Source: Marinimicrococcus sp033875255 (lineage in GTDB: Bacteria; Pseudomonadota; Alphaproteobacteria; Geminicoccales; Geminicoccaceae). Taken from it: 64,000 nucleotides of DNA. Both the position numbers and the translations under genes were made by a program. Numbering within the stretch: position 1 is the first letter of the stretch; every line of letters begins with the position of its first letter. The notes under the pieces were generated by a model. It did no database searches. It saw only the letters and a list, made by a program, of their open reading frames with translations, and was not told the DNA's origin. This document shows positions 1 to 8,023 of this stretch, one piece after another. Location of the stretch: contig JAWZSN010000028.1 in assembly GCA_033875255.1 (NCBI GenBank), positions 1 through 64,000 on the forward strand, written 5' to 3'.

Positions 1-1
1 C

Positions 2-238
2 GAGCTGCGGCCCTTCGCCGAGGCCGGCCTGCTGCACGACTTCGCCGGCGACAACGTCACCGACGTGGGCGGCTTCGAGGCCCGCGACGATGCCGGCGGC
101 GAGGTCCGCGGCAAGCTCGGCGCCGGCATCGCCATCGGCGGCACCGGCGGCCTGAGCGGCTTCCTCGGCGGCGACGCGCATGTCGGCAACGACATCCAGG
201 GCGGCGCCGTCAAGGGCGGCATCACCTACCGCTTCTGA
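2..238 (+). CDS. C-terminal end of an autotransporter-type outer membrane beta-barrel protein (partial)
   Basis: The frame is open from the left edge and ends in a TGA at 236-238, giving 79 residues. The translation alternates short polar and aromatic stretches with glycine-rich turns (GGTGGLSGFLGGDAHVG) and ends ITYRF. A terminal aromatic preceded by alternating hydrophobics is the usual last strand of a barrel inserted by the BAM complex. The glycine/aspartate-rich style fits the autotransporter beta-domain family. The passenger domain lies outside the window, so its cargo cannot be judged. A strong terminator follows directly. Confidence 0.6.
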   Translation, partial: ELRPFAEAGLLHDFAGDNVTDVGGFEARDDAGGEVRGKLGAGIAIGGTGGLSGFLGGDAHVGNDIQGGAVKGGITYRF

Positions 239-264
239 GCCGGCGAGCAGCGCGGAACGAAGAG

Positions 265-296
265 GGGCGGCGGCTTTCGGGCCGCCGCCCTTTTCT
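265..296 (+). terminator. Rho-independent terminator after the autotransporter-like gene
   Basis: A perfect 10-bp stem (265-274 pairing with 281-290) with a TTTCGG loop is followed by CTTTTCT. It starts 27 bp after the stop of the upstream gene, so it very likely ends that transcript. Confidence 0.85.
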
Positions 297-316
297 CATC
301 CGACGAAGAAGAAAAG

Positions 317-345
317 CGAACAGAAAGCCGCGCGCAGCGCCGCAC
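317..345 (+). repeat. Dispersed element, module A, copy 1
   Basis: This is the first of about ten copies of a purine tract followed by the core CCGCGCGCAGCGCC (here AGAAAGCC at 323-330 leading into the core). It lies just 3' of the minus-strand cyclase gene. Read in the direction of that gene it is a GC-rich palindrome followed by a pyrimidine-rich tract, as an intrinsic terminator would be. The other copies are listed separately. Confidence 0.6.
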
Positions 346-368
346 GGCACGCCGCCGCTCGGGGCCGC

Positions 369-1193
369 TCAGACCAGCGCCATGACCCGGCTGGGCCCGC
401 CCGTGGCCCCCTCGATGGAAGGCGCGCCCACCACCAGCGTGGCGCCGCTGGCCGGCAGGCTCTCGAGATTGGCGACGCATTCGAGACCCCAGCGGTTGCT
501 GGGCAGCCAGGCATAGTGGGTGGCGAAGTCGGGGGAGGGGCCGTGGTCGAGGGAGAGCGTGTCGACCGCGATGCCGGCCACCTTGCGCTCCTCCATCAGC
601 ATCCGCGCCGCCTCCACGTGGAAGCCCGGAAAGTGCATGGTGCCGTCGGCATCGGCGTTGCGGTACTTGGCGTCGCGCACATGGCGGCCCCAGCCGCTCA
701 GCATGGCCACACAGGCGCCCTCCGGCAGCGGCCCGTGCTCGGCCTCCCAGGCCTTGATGTCGTCCGGCGTGAGCTGGGCGTCCGGGTTCTCCTGGGCCCT
801 GGCGGTGATGTCCACCACCGCCAGCGGCACCACGAGCTCCTCCACCGGGATCGCCTCGGCGGTGCGGCCGTCGGCGGAGAAGTGGAAGGGCGCGTCGAGG
901 TGGGTCCCGGTATGCTCCACCACCGTCCACTTCTTCATGTTGTACTTGTCCTTGGCATAGCTCGCGAGGACCTCGATGGAGAGCTGCGGCTCGCCGAAGA
1001 AGGTGGGGAAGTCGGGGCCCATCGTGTGGGTCAGGTCGACCACCTTGGAAAAGCTGCGCGGCTGGGCGGCCTGCGCCCGGCCCGGCCAGACCGGCGCTGC
1101 CGCCACGCCCGCCGCGGCACCCGCCGCCAGCCCTGCAAAGCGCCGCCGGCTCAGCCGCCGCGCCACCGTCTCCTGACAGCCCGGAACGCACAT
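369..1193 (-). CDS. Cyclase-family metal-dependent hydrolase, Tat-exported
   Basis: A 274-residue protein of the cyclase superfamily (kynurenine formamidase-like; Pfam Cyclase). The family signature HTGTHLDAPFHF is at residues 94-105, and its histidines and aspartate bind the metal. The N-terminus SRRRFAGLAAG (residues 15-25), followed by an Ala-rich stretch and AQA-A, looks like a twin-arginine signal, so the enzyme probably acts in the periplasm. I chose the ATG at 1193 because GGGGAGG lies just upstream; a longer open frame to 1457 lacks such support. The natural substrate (an N-formyl or cyclic amide/ester) cannot be read from sequence. It is divergent from the ABC transporter genes. Confidence 0.8.
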   Translation of the reverse strand: MCVPGCQETVARRLSRRRFAGLAAGAAAGVAAAPVWPGRAQAAQPRSFSKVVDLTHTMGPDFPTFFGEPQLSIEVLASYAKDKYNMKKWTVVEHTGTHLDAPFHFSADGRTAEAIPVEELVVPLAVVDITARAQENPDAQLTPDDIKAWEAEHGPLPEGACVAMLSGWGRHVRDAKYRNADADGTMHFPGFHVEAARMLMEERKVAGIAVDTLSLDHGPSPDFATHYAWLPSNRWGLECVANLESLPASGATLVVGAPSIEGATGGPSRVMALV

Positions 1194-1299
1194 GATCTTG
1201 GCCTCCCCCTTGCCGCGTCGCGCGCGGTCTGCTGGATGAAGGCGTGAGTGGAACCGCGCGGGGGCGCTCCGGTCAAGCCTGCCGTCCGGCTCGGACAGC

Positions 1300-1328
1300 T
1301 TGACAGGGCGCAATGTGCAACGTTCCAT
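1300..1328 (+). promoter_or_regulatory. Possible promoter for the ABC binding-protein gene
   Basis: A perfect TTGACA at 1300-1305 is followed 17 bp later by TTCCAT (1323-1328), a poor -10. The start codon is 38 bp further on. The -35 match and spacing are suggestive, the -10 is weak. Confidence 0.3.
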
Positions 1329-1365
1329 CGCCACGGCAATAAAGAAGATCAGGGAGACGAGACAC

Positions 1366-2412
1366 ATGCGCCTGACCCGCCGTCTTTTCTGCGGCACGGC
1401 CCTTGCTCTGGGCCTGCTTGCAGCCGGCGCCGCCAATGCCGCCGAGAAGGGCCGCATCGTCTATTTCGTGCCTACGCTCCTGGACGAGTTCCAGACCGAG
1501 AGCCAGAAGGCCGTCGAGCAGGTCTTCGGGGCGATGGGCTACGAGGTGACCTCGCTGGATGCGCAGAACCAGGCCGAGCGCCAGCTCCAGCAGCTCGAGG
1601 ACGCGCTGCTCACCAAGCCCGACGCCATCATCATGAACGCGGTGGATTTCGACGCCATCGTGCCGGGCATCGAGAAGGCGCGGGCGGCCGGCGTGAAGGT
1701 CCTCAACTACGACCGCCAGATCCGCACCACCGGGTTCGACCTGACGTCAGTTGCCGGCACCGTCGAGATCGGCCACGTGGCGGCCGGCGAGGCGATCCGG
1801 CTGCTCGAGGAGAAGCACGGCGAGGCCAAAGGAAAAATCCTGCAGATCCTGGGCGATCCGGGCGACAATTACACGCTCGACATCCAAGAGGGCTTCGAGG
1901 AGGTGATGGCCGAGAAGGCGCCGGAGGTGGAGATCGTCACCAAGGCCGCCATGCAGTGGGAGGCCACCAATGCCGGGCGGATCTTCGAGGACCAGATTCT
2001 CGTCAACCCCGACATCGACCTGGTCTTCGCCCATGCGGCGCACCTCACCGTGCCCGTCGTCGCCATCATGGAGGCCAAGGGCATGAAGCCCGGCCAGGTC
2101 ATGATGATGGCCTCCAACGGCGCGCCGGTGGGCCTCGACAATATCCGCCAGGGCTGGCAGCAGGTCGAGGTGGAGCAGCCGCTCTACGCGCAGATCTACG
2201 GGCTCGCCATGTTCACGCCCAAGATCCTCCGCGGCGAGAAGCTCGAGCCCGGCACCTACGACGTGCTGGGGCTCTCCTCCGAGCTCACCATGGAGGAGTG
2301 GGGCCCCAACCTGCGCATCCCCGGGGCGGCCATCACCAGCTCCAACGTCGACGAGAGCCGCTTTTGGGGCAATCTCCAGGCGCCGTCCGACCCGGTCCAG
2401 CCGGTCGAGTAG
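1366..2412 (+). CDS. Sugar-type ABC transporter periplasmic binding protein
   Basis: A 348-residue periplasmic binding protein of the ribose/sugar (Peripla_BP_4) type. Residues 1-25 form a Sec signal (MRLTRRLFCG, hydrophobic core, ANAAE). The mature part begins GRIVYFVPTLLDEF, and the VTSLDAQNQAERQLQQLED and KPDAIIMNAVD segments match the first lobe of the family. The start at 1366 is preceded by AGGGAG; a longer frame from 1300 would bury the signal peptide. It precedes the permease by 3 bp and probably forms one transcript with it. Ligand unknown; no ATPase gene is adjacent. Confidence 0.82.
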   Translation: MRLTRRLFCGTALALGLLAAGAANAAEKGRIVYFVPTLLDEFQTESQKAVEQVFGAMGYEVTSLDAQNQAERQLQQLEDALLTKPDAIIMNAVDFDAIVPGIEKARAAGVKVLNYDRQIRTTGFDLTSVAGTVEIGHVAAGEAIRLLEEKHGEAKGKILQILGDPGDNYTLDIQEGFEEVMAEKAPEVEIVTKAAMQWEATNAGRIFEDQILVNPDIDLVFAHAAHLTVPVVAIMEAKGMKPGQVMMMASNGAPVGLDNIRQGWQQVEVEQPLYAQIYGLAMFTPKILRGEKLEPGTYDVLGLSSELTMEEWGPNLRIPGAAITSSNVDESRFWGNLQAPSDPVQPVE

Positions 2413-2415
2413 ACG

Positions 2416-3426
2416 TTGGTCGCTGCCGACGCCGTGAAGGACGGTCCTGCGCGGGTGCGCAGGCCGCTCCTTCCCCTGCTTCTCGACCATCTGGTCTGGG
2501 GCATCCTCGCCGTCATCCTGCTGGTCTGCTCGATCTCCATCGAGCACTTCTTCCAGCTGGGCATCTTCATCAACATCCTCCAGCACGCCACCTTCGTGGG
2601 CCTTTTGGCGCTGGGCCTGGCCTTTTGCATCATCGCCGGCCACATGGACCTCTCCATCGAGAGCGTCATGGCCTTCGGCGCCATGCTGGCGGCGGCCCTC
2701 GCGGCCAGCCGCGGCTCGCCCTTCGGCCTCGAGCTCTCCGCCTGGGCGACCCTGCCCATCGTGCTGGCCTTCGGCGCCGTGGCCGGGCTCTTCAACGCGC
2801 TGCTCGTGGTGCGCCTCGGCATCAACGCCTTCATCGTCACGCTGGCCACCTATATCGCCATCCGCGGCCTGGGCCTGGTGCTCACCGGCGGCCGCTCGAT
2901 CTACGGCCTGCCCGACGATTTCCGCGCCGTCGCCACCGGCCAGCTCCTGGGCCTGCCGCTCCTCGTCTGGGTTCTCGTCGCCACCTACCTGGCGCTGGGC
3001 GCCGTGCTCCGCCGCACCCCCTTCGGCCGCCACGTCTACATGGTGGGCGGCAACCCGGTGGCCCCGTTCCGCGCCGGCATCAATGTCGGCAAGGTCGTCA
3101 CCTGGGCCTTCGTCCTCTCCGGCGTGGTGGCCGCCTTCGCCGGCTGGCTCCTGGTCGCCCGCACCAACGGTGCCACCGCCAATCTCGGCATCGGCATGCT
3201 CTTCGAGGCCTTCGCCGCCGTGGTCATCGGCGGCGTCAGCTTGCGCGGCGGCCTGGGCGGCCTCTCCGGCGTCTTCGCCGGCGTTCTCCTCCTCTCGACC
3301 ATCGACACCGCCATCAACCTCATGGGCCTCGACGCCCACTACATGCAGGTCATCCGCGGCGGCCTCATGCTCCTGGCCGTGCTCCTCGACAGCGCCAAGC
3401 AGGCGATGCTGAGACGGTGGGGGTGA
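2416..3426 (+). CDS. ABC transporter permease, RbsC/BPD_transp_2 family
   Basis: About 336 residues with eight or more hydrophobic segments, of the ribose/branched-chain amino acid permease type. HMDLSIESVMAFGAML and the glycine-rich GGVSLRGGLGGLSGVFAGVLLLS near the C-terminus are characteristic. The first possible start is TTG at 2416, 3 bp after the binding-protein stop; an in-frame GTG at 2434 is an alternative, and neither has a clear ribosome binding site. A complete importer also needs an RbsA-like ATPase, which is absent here: the next gene is unrelated. The ATPase may be encoded elsewhere or have been displaced. Confidence 0.82.
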   Translation: MVAADAVKDGPARVRRPLLPLLLDHLVWGILAVILLVCSISIEHFFQLGIFINILQHATFVGLLALGLAFCIIAGHMDLSIESVMAFGAMLAAALAASRGSPFGLELSAWATLPIVLAFGAVAGLFNALLVVRLGINAFIVTLATYIAIRGLGLVLTGGRSIYGLPDDFRAVATGQLLGLPLLVWVLVATYLALGAVLRRTPFGRHVYMVGGNPVAPFRAGINVGKVVTWAFVLSGVVAAFAGWLLVARTNGATANLGIGMLFEAFAAVVIGGVSLRGGLGGLSGVFAGVLLLSTIDTAINLMGLDAHYMQVIRGGLMLLAVLLDSAKQAMLRRWG

Positions 3427-3529
3427 GGGGGAGATGAAATTAAAGTATGCCCTAGTCGTTCTTCTTACCTGAATGAGAGAAGGTGGATTATAGTATTGCG
3501 GCCACCGCTCCGAGACACGCAAGTATGAC

Positions 3530-4924
3530 ATGGCTTATCCGAGTGTTGATATGCCAATTCCAGATTTCGCGACCCCGATGCTGCTGGTCCTCCTTGCTGC
3601 TTTTCTCGGGCTCGTCCTCCCGATCTTGTTCTGGGCGCTGTGGCTGAGGGAACGATCTGCGCTGAAGCAAGCCCGGCTGGAGCTGGAGGCGTCGTCAGGC
3701 CAACTAACCAAGTTGATATCTGAGTACGCGCCGATCACCTCGATCGAAACCGAGGTTGCGAAACTGCGGGCTGATGCCGAGAGAATTTCTCGGCAGATCC
3801 AAGAATTGCGCTTCAGCTACTCGCAAAAACACGAGGTCCTGCTCAAGCTGGAAGCACAGGTCGCCATCTACGATGAAAAAATCGCCTTCGCAGAGCTTGG
3901 CATCTATGAGCCTCACTTCGATTGCACGGACAGCGAGGCGTACAAGAAAGCGATCACCGAGGTCCGGGAGAAGCAGAAGGAAATGGTCTCGGCGAAGTCG
4001 GCAACGATCTGCCCGACGAACTGGACGGTCGATGGGAGCCGAGCAAAAGGCCAAACGATGATCAATCGCCAGATCAAGCTGACAATGCGGGCCTTCAACA
4101 ACGAGTGTGAAGCGGCCATAGCTAACACGCGCTGGAACAACGTCAACGCGATGGAGAAGCGGATCCGGAACGCGGCCACTCAGATCAATAAGGCCAACGA
4201 TTCGATGAGACTCGCAATCAGCGAAAGATATGTCGCGCTGAAGGTCGACCAACTCCACCTAACTCACGAATATCGTGAGCGCCTGAAGATTGAGCGGGAA
4301 GAACGCGTGGAGATGGCTCGCGCCGAGCGGGAAGAAAAGCGGCTCCTGGCCGAGGCCGAGGCAGCGGAACGCGACGAAAGAAAGTTTCAGGCGCTCCTCG
4401 AAAAAGCACGCGCAGAGGCGGGAGTCGATGAAGCGCGGATTGCTGAACTCGAAGCCGCCTTGGCGGATGCGCATGCGACGAGCGAAAGGGCGCGCGCAAT
4501 GGCTGAGATGACGAAGAGCGGTTACGTCTACATCATTTCGAACATCGGCTCCTTCGGCCCTGATATCGTCAAGATCGGCCTTACCCGGCGCCTCGAGCCA
4601 GATGACAGGGTTCGCGAGTTGGGCGATGCGAGCGTACCGTTCGGCTTCGACACACACGCGATGATCTATTCGGACGAGGCACCTGCGCTCGAAGCAGCAC
4701 TTCACAAGAAGTTCGCCGACCGGCGTGTGAACGATGCCAACATGCGCAAGGAGTTCTTCCGCGTCACCCTTGAAGAGGTCGAGGACGCAGTACGTGGCTT
4801 GGCGCCCACGGCGGCGTTTTTCAAGGATCGTGAAGCCCAAGAATGGCACGAAACCCTCGCGAGGCGTAAGGAGGCCCTCATGGATATGCAGAAAGCCTCG
4901 GATGCATTTCCGGCTGCGATTTAA
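3530..4924 (+). CDS. Membrane-anchored DUF4041 + GIY-YIG (T5orf172/Mug113) nuclease, SNIPE-like anti-phage protein
   Basis: A 464-residue protein with a clear four-part layout. There is one membrane helix near residues 17-39, a coiled coil to about 110, a DUF4041 domain at about 118-270 (ELGIYEPHFDCTDSEAYKKA, CPTNWTVDGS, MRAFNNECEAAI), a charged coiled coil, and a C-terminal GIY-YIG-type domain. The nuclease motifs are GYVYII at 331-336, KIGLTRR at 348-354 and the glutamate of RKEFFRV near 408. This combination is that of SNIPE, a membrane nuclease reported to cut phage DNA during injection; the match is from memory of the family. Start ATG 3530. GC content is visibly lower than in the flanks, suggesting horizontal acquisition. 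Confidence 0.8.
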   Translation: MAYPSVDMPIPDFATPMLLVLLAAFLGLVLPILFWALWLRERSALKQARLELEASSGQLTKLISEYAPITSIETEVAKLRADAERISRQIQELRFSYSQKHEVLLKLEAQVAIYDEKIAFAELGIYEPHFDCTDSEAYKKAITEVREKQKEMVSAKSATICPTNWTVDGSRAKGQTMINRQIKLTMRAFNNECEAAIANTRWNNVNAMEKRIRNAATQINKANDSMRLAISERYVALKVDQLHLTHEYRERLKIEREERVEMARAEREEKRLLAEAEAAERDERKFQALLEKARAEAGVDEARIAELEAALADAHATSERARAMAEMTKSGYVYIISNIGSFGPDIVKIGLTRRLEPDDRVRELGDASVPFGFDTHAMIYSDEAPALEAALHKKFADRRVNDANMRKEFFRVTLEEVEDAVRGLAPTAAFFKDREAQEWHETLARRKEALMDMQKASDAFPAAI

Positions 4925-4994
4925 TCCACACTGGCCGTCCTATCGTTGGGAGTCGCGGAGACACGTTACGCAATCCGGGATTGAGCGACCTTCT

Positions 4995-5380
4995 CTTTTC
5001 CGGCGAACGGCCTGTCGTAACCGTACTTGGTACCTGGGAAATCCGGGGACACCCGCCTCATTTAACCTTTTCCGGGAAATCCGGGGACACCCGCCTCATT
5101 TAACCTTTTCCGGCGAACGGCCTGCCTGGGAAATCCGGGGACACCCGCCTCATTTAACCTTTTCCGGGAAATCCGGGGACACCCGCCTCATTTAACCTTT
5201 TCCGGGTACCTGGGAAATCCGGGGACACCCGCCTCATTTAACCTTTTCCGGGAAATCCGGGGACACCCGCCTCATTTAACCTTTTCCGGGAAATCCGGGG
5301 ACACCCGCCTCATTTAACCTTTTCCGGCGAACGGCCTGGGTACCTGGGAAATCCGGGGACACCCGCCTCATTTAACCTTT
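4995..5380. repeat. Array of eight 38-bp direct repeats with mosaic junctions
   Basis: The unit begins GGGAAATCCGGGGACACCCG and ends CATTTAACCTTTTCC. Copies start at 5036, 5074, 5128, 5166, 5212, 5250, 5288 and 5346; the last is cut short at 5380. Copies 1-2, 3-4 and 5-6-7 abut directly. The other junctions are variants of GGCGAACGGCCTG and GGTACCT, which also occur before the first copy (5001-5034). Copies are essentially identical, so the array is young or homogenised. The unit carries a small CGGG-GACA-CCCG hairpin. It resembles REP-type repeats found beside RAYT transposases, but no transposase is present here. Confidence 0.85.
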
Positions 5381-5540
5381 CGCGCGGGAGTGGTCATGAG
5401 CCGTCGGCCTCCGACCGTCGGCTTGCGACGATAGACAACATCAACATCTGCGCTGACGCCTTCGCCCGCACCACGGCGTGGCATTTATTCCTTTCATGCG
5501 CTATCCTCGCACGACCCCTCCTCCAGCCTGTGAGGCAGCC

Positions 5541-6047
5541 ATGTCCGCCACCACCGCGCCTGCCACCGCGCCTGCCACCGCGCCTGCCGCATCGTCCGTG
5601 ACAAAAACGAACCTGAGTGCCGACGACCAGGCCACGTTGTCCGCCCTGCTCGCCGATCTCATCCGCCGCCATGCACCGGAGGGCGCCGTGGAGGAGCACG
5701 GGATGGGGCAGATGGCGATGGCGATGCTGCGGGGGCGCTGGGTCGACGCGCTGGAGCTGCGGGTGGTGGAGGCGGCGCTTGCCGGCGAGGTCTGCAAGGG
5801 GCTGCCGGCCTCGCTGCTGCCGCGCTGGCGCACGCGGCTGGAGTAGGATTTTTGTCGGGCCGTGCGCGAGCTGGAGGCCAGCAGGGCCGGGCGCCGTGCT
5901 GCCGCCCCCGACCCCTTCGCCGACGACGACACAAACGAACCCGACGCCTTCCTCGCCCGCCCCGCGCCCCGCGGCACGAACGAACCCGAGCCGCCCCTGA
6001 ACCGCACCCAGCGCCGCCGCCTCGCCCAGGCCAGCCGTGCCGCCTGA
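5541..6047 (+). pseudogene. First copy of the triplicated gene, interrupted by an amber codon
   Basis: Reads MSATTAPATAPATAPAASSV then the shared core (LSADDQATLSALLADLIRRHAPEGAVEEH). At 5844-5846 the GAGAAGGAT of the sister copies is GAGTAGGAT, turning a lysine codon into TAG after 101 residues. The same frame then continues with the family C-terminus (DFCRAVRELEASRAGRRAAA ... TNEPE ... QRRRL) to a TGA at 6045-6047. About 39 residues present in the other copies (the APGLAP...SLLAAP stretch) are missing after position 5908. Decayed relative to its neighbours; a 101-residue product is still possible. Confidence 0.75.
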
Positions 6048-6061
6048 GCCAGCCTCCGCCG

Positions 6062-6290
6062 CCAACTGACAGAAGGGAGAAAGGAAAAGCCGCGCGCAGC
6101 GCCTTGCAGACCGCGTTCGCGTGCCTGTCGCACCAGCCATGATCAACTCGCGGCCGGCTCACCTTTCCTCAACCTTTGCCGTGGCATGATCGCGGATGGT
6201 GGAGGAGGTGCGGCGCCCAGGCTTCCGCGGCGGCGGAGTCCCACCCCAGCAGGATGCGGCGCGCGGGTTAAGGCGGCGTGAAGGTCTCGG
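6062..6290 (+). repeat. Dispersed intergenic element, full copy (modules A-B-C)
   Basis: Fills most of the gap between copies 1 and 2. Module A at 6062-6108 reads ACTGACAGAAGG, a purine run, then AAGCCGCGCGCAGCGCCTTG. Module B at about 6160-6205 holds CTCACCTTTCCTCAACCTTTG and GGATGGTGGAGGAGG. Module C at 6231-6258 holds GGAGTCCCACCCCAGCAGGA, followed by GGTTAAGGCGGCGTGAAGG. A second copy lies at 7045-7262 in the same order. Confidence 0.75.
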
Positions 6291-6423
6291 GCCGACCGTC
6301 AGGCTTTAATCATACCTGGCAACATCAACGTCGCCCTGTCGGCCTCGCTTATACCATCGGATGGCATTTATTCCTTCAATGGGCTATCCTCGCACCACCC
6401 TTCCTCCAGCCTGCGAGGCAGCC

Positions 6424-7032
6424 ATGTCCGACACCATCGCGCCTGCCACCGATCCCGCCGCTGCGCCGGACGCACCGCCGGTGGCAAAGACGAACCTGAG
6501 CCCCGAGGACCAGGCCACCTTTTCCGCCCTGCTCGCCGATCTCACCCGCCGGCATGCGCCGGAGGGTGCCGTGGAGGAGCACTGGGTGGGGCAGATGGCG
6601 ATGGTGATGGTGCGAGCTCAGTGGGCCGATGCGCTGGAGCAGCGGGTGGTGGAGGCGGCGCTGGCCGGCGAGGCCTGCAAGGGTCTGCCGGCCTCGGTGC
6701 TGCCGCGCTGGCGCACCCGGCTGGAGAAGGATTTTTGTCGGGCCGTGCGCGAGCTCGAGGCCAGCAAGGCCGGGCGCCGCGCCGCCGCCCCCGGCCTCGC
6801 CCCGGCCATGCCCCTCACGTCCCTCGACGCCCGCATGGCGGCCTTCGAGGCCGAGCTTGCCCGCGACCCCCGGGCAGCCCTCGCCAGCCTGCTGGCCGCC
6901 CCCGACCCCTTCGCCGACGACGGCACAGACGAACCCGACGCCTTCCTCGCCCGCTCCGCGCCCCGTGGCACAAACGAACCCGACAACCGCGCCCAGCGCC
7001 GCCGCCTCGCCGCGGCCGGACGCGCCGCCTGA
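6424..7032 (+). CDS. Unrecognised alanine/proline-rich protein, tandem copy 2
   Basis: A 202-residue protein I cannot assign. After a low-complexity Ala/Pro N-terminus comes a predicted helical core (residues about 22-110: LSPEDQATFSALLADLTRRH ... WADALEQRVVEAALAGEACK), then a helix rich in Arg/Glu, a linker, acidic TDEPD and TNEPD motifs, and a basic tail (AQRRRLAAAGRAA). No signal peptide or membrane segment. I chose ATG 6424 because GAGG lies 7 bp upstream; the frame is also open from an ATG at 6361 and that leader is conserved in all copies. Similar short multicopy NEPE-tailed proteins occur in Rhodospirillales from memory; function unknown. Confidence 0.6.
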   Translation: MSDTIAPATDPAAAPDAPPVAKTNLSPEDQATFSALLADLTRRHAPEGAVEEHWVGQMAMVMVRAQWADALEQRVVEAALAGEACKGLPASVLPRWRTRLEKDFCRAVRELEASKAGRRAAAPGLAPAMPLTSLDARMAAFEAELARDPRAALASLLAAPDPFADDGTDEPDAFLARSAPRGTNEPDNRAQRRRLAAAGRAA

Positions 7033-7044
7033 CCCGGCCCCGCC

Positions 7045-7262
7045 CCAAACTGACAAAAGAGGAGAAAGAAAAAGCCGCGCGTAGCGCCTTGCAGCCTTCC
7101 TTGCCGTGCCTGTCGCACCAGCCATGGCAAACTCGCGGTCGGTTCACCGTTCCTTTACCTTCGCCGTGCCAGTCTCATGGACGGTGGAGGAGGTGCCGCG
7201 CCCAGGGCTTCGTGGGGGCGGAGTCCTACCCCAGCAGGATGCGGGGCACGGGTGAAGACAGC
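7045..7262 (+). repeat. Dispersed intergenic element, full copy between tandem units 2 and 3
   Basis: Module A at 7045-7093 (ACTGACAAAAGAGGAGAAAG, then AAGCCGCGCGTAGCGCCTTG, one base off the core). Module B at about 7140-7190 (GGTTCACCGTTCCTTTACC, GGACGGTGGAGGAGG). Module C at 7214-7243 (GGAGTCCTACCCCAGCAGGA). The order and spacing match the copy at 6062-6290, consistent with joint duplication with the gene. Confidence 0.75.
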
Positions 7263-7405
7263 GTAAACGTCTCCAGGCGAACGGCAGGCGTTGATCATAC
7301 CTGGCAACATTAGGGGCGCGCGTCGGCTTCCTCGCGCCTGATATGGCATTTATTCCTTCTATGAGTTATCCTCGCACCACCTTTCTTCGAGCCTGCGAGG
7401 CAGCC

Positions 7406-8023
7406 ATGTCCGACACCATCGCGCCTGCCACCGATCCCGCCGCATCGCCGGCCGCATCGCCGGTGACAAAGACGAACCTGAGCCCCGACGACCAGGCCAC
7501 GTTCTCCGCCCTGCTCGCGGATCTGACCCGCCGTCATGCGCCGGAGGGTGCCGTGGAGGAGCACTGGGTGGGGCAGATGGCGATGGTGCTGCTGCGGGCC
7601 CGCTGGGCGGATGCGCTGGAGCAGCGCGTGGTGGAGGTGGCGCTTGCCGGCGAGGCCTGCAAGGGACTGCCGGCCTCGGTGCTGCCGCGCTGGCGCACCC
7701 GGCTGGAGAAGGATTTTTGTCGCGCCGTGCGCGAGCTGGAGGCCAGCAAGGCCGGGCGCCGCGCCGCCGCCCCCGGCCTCGCCGCGTCCATGCCTCTCAC
7801 GTCCCTCGACGCCCGCATGGCCGCGTTCGAGGCCGAGCTGGCCCGCGACCCCCAGGCCGCCCTCGCCAGCCTCCTCGCCGCCCCCGAGCCCTTCGCCGAC
7901 GACGGCACAGACGAACCCGATCTCTTCCTGACCCACCTCGGGCCCCGTGGCACAAACGAACCCGAGCTGCCCCTCAACCGCTTGCAGCGCCGCCGCCTGG
8001 CGTCCCGTCAGCGCGCCGCCTGA
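7406..8023 (+). CDS. Unrecognised alanine/proline-rich protein, tandem copy 3
   Basis: A 205-residue paralogue of the 6424-7032 product. The core (LSPDDQATFSALLADLTRRH, EEHWVGQMAMVLLRARWADA) and the middle (DFCRAVRELEASKAGRRAAA, TSLDARMAAFEAELARDP) are nearly identical. The C-terminus is a little more divergent (TDEPDLFLTHLGP, TNEPELPLN, LQRRRLASRQRAA). It is intact and has the same GAGGCAGCC sequence before ATG 7406. High identity with copy 2 implies recent duplication or gene conversion. No function can be named. Confidence 0.6.
   Translation: MSDTIAPATDPAASPAASPVTKTNLSPDDQATFSALLADLTRRHAPEGAVEEHWVGQMAMVLLRARWADALEQRVVEVALAGEACKGLPASVLPRWRTRLEKDFCRAVRELEASKAGRRAAAPGLAASMPLTSLDARMAAFEAELARDPQAALASLLAAPEPFADDGTDEPDLFLTHLGPRGTNEPELPLNRLQRRRLASRQRAA

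Noticed and set aside
180..1247. Plus-strand gene over the cyclase
   Set aside because: Antisense to a protein with the metal-binding HTGTHLDAPFH motif and a Tat signal; the plus-strand product has no recognisable features.
4995..5380. CRISPR array
   Set aside because: Repeats abut directly or are separated by the same short pieces; there are no unique spacers and no cas genes.
6361..6423. Upstream start (MAFIPSMGYPRTT) for the tandem genes
   Set aside because: Conserved in the copies, but the ATG at 6424 has a proper GAGG at the right distance and the leader is equally conserved as DNA.
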